From the NCBI GenBank assembly GCA_001799195.1, contig MGSU01000192.1:1-8175 (forward strand): a stretch of DNA of 8,175 nt. Reading direction: 5' to 3'. The translations under genes were made by a program, and so were the position numbers. Each line of letters begins with the position of its first letter. Position 1 is the stretch's first letter. The stretch comes from Deltaproteobacteria bacterium RIFOXYA12_FULL_61_11 (GTDB taxonomy: Bacteria; Bdellovibrionota_F; JAHFAK01; YA12-FULL-61-11). Below, piece after piece: positions 6,195-8,175 of this stretch. The notes under the pieces are model-generated. The model was not told the origin of the DNA. It made no database searches and saw only the letters and a program-made list of their open reading frames with translations.

Positions 6195-6276
6195 ATCCAC
6201 ACACAACCCTCATCACAACCATCTTCATGCGGGCAAGGGTACCATCGTGTCGATTTTACGGCAAGCAGGGAAGTCC

Positions 6277-6280
6277 CACA
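6277..6280. repeat. Target site duplication CACA, left
   Basis: CACA directly before the left inverted repeat of the IS1380 element, matched by CACA at 7910-7913. A 4-bp duplication is usual for this family. Confidence 0.8.
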
Positions 6281-6296
6281 CCCGAATAATTCACCA
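6281..6296. repeat. IS1380 left terminal inverted repeat
   Basis: CCCGAATAATTCACCA, pairing with the reverse complement of 7894-7909 except at positions 5 and 8. Confidence 0.85.
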
Positions 6297-6312
6297 GTAC
6301 CATATGGAAATC

Positions 6313-6340
6313 TTGAAAACTGACCAAAATATGTAATAAT
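6313..6340 (+). promoter_or_regulatory. Possible sigma-70 promoter of the IS1380 transposase
   Basis: TTGAAA (6313-6318), 16-base spacer, AATAAT (6335-6340), about 40 bases before the ATG at 6380, inside the element. Assigned by consensus only. Confidence 0.35.
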
Positions 6341-6379
6341 TACAAATAAGTTACAGAGATTTTGCCGAGGAATTTCGCG

Positions 6380-7690
6380 ATGACAGACTGTCGTGAGCAG
6401 CTCGAGTTGTACGCGGACAAGATCAGCGGAACGATGAGGCGGGTGACGATGGTCGCGAGCGAGGAAGAATTGAGCAGCAACGGTGGGATTGCCGCACTGC
6501 GGGTGATCGATGACCAACTGGGGATCACCAGAATGCTGTCGCGAGCCCTCCTCGACCCCCGAGACCCCGAGCGGATAACCTACGAGCACCAGACCCTGAT
6601 CCGGCAACGGGTCTACCAGATCGCCGCGGGTTACGAAGACTGCAACGATGCCGACGAACTCTGCCATGATCCAGCGTTCCTGACTGCCTTGGCCTTGCAC
6701 GACCACGGCAGGCTGAGCAGTCAGCCGACGTTGTCGAGGATTGAGGAGCGGTGCAGTGTCGAGGATATCGCCCGGTTGCAGACTGCCTGGTTGCATCACT
6801 GGATCGACCGGGTGATTGCTTCGGGGCGGCAGGAGGTGGTGCTGGACTTCGACCCGACCGATAACGAGGTGCATGGCGAACAGCAATTGTCGTTCTGGAA
6901 TGGCTACTACGACGAGCGCTGCTTCTTGCACTTTCTGATCATCGACAGCGCGACCGGGGATATCCTCTCGCCGATCTTGCTTCCTGGTACGATCTATGCG
7001 GGGCACTATACGGCGAACTTCTTGGAACTACTCATCTCAAGAATCCGCGCGCGCCTCCCGATGCTCGGTATCTCTGTGCGCATGGACGCTGGCTTCGCTT
7101 GTCCTGAGCTATTCACAGCGCTCGAGAGGCTTCGTCTGGGGTTTACCATCGCCCTGGCCGGCAATCCGGTCCTGCACCGGCTGGCAGCAGAAGACTATGA
7201 AGCGGTCAGCAAGCACGGTGGTCGGCGTTACCGGGAGTTCCTCTATCGGGCCGAGACCTGGCCACAGGCGCGCAGGGTCATTGCCGCCACCTTCTCCCGT
7301 GCACCCGGGGTGGTGCGCCAGCATTTCGTGGTCACCGACCGGCAGGAGCCCGCCGCTGTGGTGTACGAGGACTATTGCCTGCGCGGCGAGACGATAGAAA
7401 ACAGGATCAAGGAGTGGAAGTGTCAGCTCTCCGCAGACCGGACAAGTTGCCAGCGGTTTGAAGCCAACCAACTCCGACTGTTCTTGCACGTCGCCGCCTA
7501 TGCTCTGTTCAAAGAGCTGCAACGACGCCTGGCGAACACCGAGTTCGAGACCGCGACCATCGCAACGCTTCGCTTGCGCTTCCTCAAGGTCGCCTGCTGG
7601 ATCAAGCTTACCAGCCGTAACGTCTGGGTCCGCTTGACCAAGCATGGACCTTCACTGGCTTGGTATCGCCTTATCACCGGCTCTGGTTAG
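6380..7690 (+). CDS. IS1380-family DDE transposase
   Basis: 436 residues, the usual length for the family. It catalyses cut-and-paste or copy movement of the surrounding element. Recognisable parts: SNGGIAALRVIDDQLGI near the N-terminus, DADELCHDPAFLTAL and SSQPTLSRIE (the family's D.D.L..DP.F.....L.SQPTLSR), VVLDFDPTDNEVHGEQQLSF with the first catalytic Asp region (about 155-161), VRMDAGFA with the second Asp (about 236), and the C-terminal ETIENRIKEWK (Glu about 340) followed by DRTSCQRFEANQLRLFLH. All three catalytic positions appear intact. ATG at 6380 was chosen because GAGGA lies eight to nine bases upstream and MTDCREQ matches family N-termini; a TTG 18 bases earlier is less likely. 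Codon use is GC-rich, unlike the AT-rich cassette nearby. Confidence 0.93.
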   Translation: MTDCREQLELYADKISGTMRRVTMVASEEELSSNGGIAALRVIDDQLGITRMLSRALLDPRDPERITYEHQTLIRQRVYQIAAGYEDCNDADELCHDPAFLTALALHDHGRLSSQPTLSRIEERCSVEDIARLQTAWLHHWIDRVIASGRQEVVLDFDPTDNEVHGEQQLSFWNGYYDERCFLHFLIIDSATGDILSPILLPGTIYAGHYTANFLELLISRIRARLPMLGISVRMDAGFACPELFTALERLRLGFTIALAGNPVLHRLAAEDYEAVSKHGGRRYREFLYRAETWPQARRVIAATFSRAPGVVRQHFVVTDRQEPAAVVYEDYCLRGETIENRIKEWKCQLSADRTSCQRFEANQLRLFLHVAAYALFKELQRRLANTEFETATIATLRLRFLKVACWIKLTSRNVWVRLTKHGPSLAWYRLITGSG

Positions 7691-7893
7691 GCGTTCTGGC
7701 CGTTCAATCCTGTAGATGCTCAACACTCTATCTACTGGTGTGCATAATTTTAAGCACTTCATGTCGCCTGACCAGGAAGGTGGCCTCTGTTGGGGCACTT
7801 TAGGTCGGTCAAACCATCAAGCACCTACCGTTATGGTCTCTGCGAGGCTTAGAAAAGAAACATGGTGCGGTGTGTCGAGCTTCTTTCAGTGCA

Positions 7894-7909
7894 TGGTGAA
7901 TAATCCGGG
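7894..7909. repeat. IS1380 right terminal inverted repeat
   Basis: TGGTGAATAATCCGGG, inverted match to 6281-6296 at 14 of 16 bases. Confidence 0.85.
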
Positions 7910-7913
7910 CACA
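7910..7913. repeat. Target site duplication CACA, right
   Basis: CACA directly after the right inverted repeat, identical to 6277-6280. Confidence 0.8.
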
Positions 7914-7958
7914 CCAGAGCGCAGACGCACCAAGGCCTCCCTCGCGCATCACCAAAGA

Positions 7959-7989
7959 ACTGACCTGAAAGAGAGGTCAGTCTTTTTTC
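7959..7989 (+). terminator. Bidirectional rho-independent terminator at end of right-edge gene
   Basis: ACTGACCT (7959-7966) and AGGTCAGT (7974-7981) form a perfect 8-bp stem with a 7-base loop, followed on the plus strand by CTTTTTTCG. On the minus strand it follows the right-edge gene directly (the TGA lies in the stem) with a weaker TTCTTTGG tract. It should also stop transcripts leaving IS1380 rightward. Its AAAAAAGACTGA foot is shared with the terminator at 782-814. Confidence 0.75.
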
Positions 7990-8175
7990 GACGTGTCGGA
8001 ACTATCGAGGCGCAGAGCCCGGGCAGCGGCAAGATCCCGGTTGTGCTCTCGGAAAGCCTGCCGGAGCCGCTCGGTATGTGTCCGGCAATAGTCTGGGGTG
8101 CCGCTGTAGAAGGACGGGAGATCGTCATGCTCCCGTGAGTCTGAAACTGCTTGTACGAACTGCTCCACCACCGCT
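7977..8175 (-). CDS. Unknown protein, C-terminal part, begins beyond right edge
   Basis: The reverse strand is open from the edge to TGA at 7979-7977, giving 65 residues that include SFYSGTPDYCRTHTERLRQA, FREHNRDLAAARALRL and a final SKKD. The helix is rich in Arg, Ala and Glu and looks soluble. The frame has no internal stop, uses GC-rich codons and ends in a terminator, which supports a real gene. I do not recognise the family. A similar tail occurs on the plus strand near 440-540. An in-frame GTG at 8171 could be a start, but the frame continues past it to the edge, so a longer protein is more likely. Confidence 0.55.
   Translation of the reverse strand, partial: AVVEQFVQAVSDSREHDDLPSFYSGTPDYCRTHTERLRQAFREHNRDLAAARALRLDSSDTSKKD

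Larger units (their letters stand above)
6281..7909 (+). mobile_element. Complete IS1380-family insertion sequence, 1629 bp
   Basis: Left end CCCGAATAATTCACCA (6281-6296) and right end TGGTGAATAATCCGGG (7894-7909) are inverted repeats matching at 14 of 16 bases. Both are flanked by CACA, indicating a transposition event not yet scrambled. The single gene inside is an intact IS1380-type transposase, and the length fits the family. It sits in a spacer between the right-edge gene and the DUF4391 fragment and interrupts no recognised gene. About 200 bases after the transposase (7691-7893) hold no further gene. Confidence 0.92.

Noticed and set aside
6023-7006. Long minus-strand open frame of 327 codons
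   Set aside because: It runs antisense through the IS1380 transposase and across the element's left end into the DUF4391 fragment; its residues look like a GC-rich antisense shadow.
7109-7645. Minus-strand open frame of 178 codons
   Set aside because: It is antisense to the conserved C-terminal half of the transposase.
7716-8138. Plus-strand open frame of 140 codons
   Set aside because: It crosses the IS1380 right inverted repeat, the CACA duplication and the terminator, so it cannot be an old gene.

Overview
The window looks like GC-rich proteobacterial chromosome carrying a strongly decayed accessory region. The grounds are an ammonia-dependent asparagine synthetase (asnA) gene at the left edge, a MotA/TolQ/ExbB fragment, IS1634- and IS1380-type transposases, and GC-rich flanks around a visibly AT-richer core (about 2,380-5,950). 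No genus can be assigned from the sequence alone.

Layout. Positions 1-309 (minus) hold the N-terminal 103 residues of AsnA, which runs off the left edge. Positions 310-950 hold a probable C-terminal gene remnant on the plus strand, two REP-like repeats, a cruciform and a leftward terminator. Positions 954-1232 (plus) are the C-terminal remnant of an IS1634-type transposase, abutting the N-terminal end of a MotA/TolQ/ExbB gene (1252-1485, minus). About 620 bases (1486-2107) remain unassigned. At 2108-2377 (minus) lies the N-terminal 90 residues of a type III DNA methyltransferase (Mod), cut off before its catalytic motifs.

The core is a tight minus-strand operon read right to left: a 21-codon leader ORF, an N6-adenine/N4-cytosine type DNA methyltransferase (5888-4755), a DUF262 (ParB/Srx-fold, GmrS-like) protein (4762-3446) and a HEPN protein (3445-2384), followed 6 bases later by the truncated mod. 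The genes overlap or abut. Upstream, at about 5967-6125, is what looks like the C-terminal tail of a DUF4391 protein, a family that commonly accompanies type III R-M genes. The likely ancestral order was therefore DUF4391 - methyltransferase - DUF262 - HEPN - mod (- res), with both outer ends now destroyed. The inner three genes are intact and form a candidate defence cassette: one protein modifies DNA, one would sense modification or foreign DNA with nucleotide hydrolysis, and one carries a predicted RNase (RX4-6H) motif. This division of labour is inference.

To the right, a complete IS1380-family element (6281-7909) with 16-bp imperfect inverted repeats and a CACA target duplication has entered a non-coding spacer. 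At the right edge a minus-strand gene (stop at 7977) ends in a bidirectional terminator. Its C-terminal sequence resembles the plus-strand remnant near 440-540, so related gene tails face each other across the whole region.
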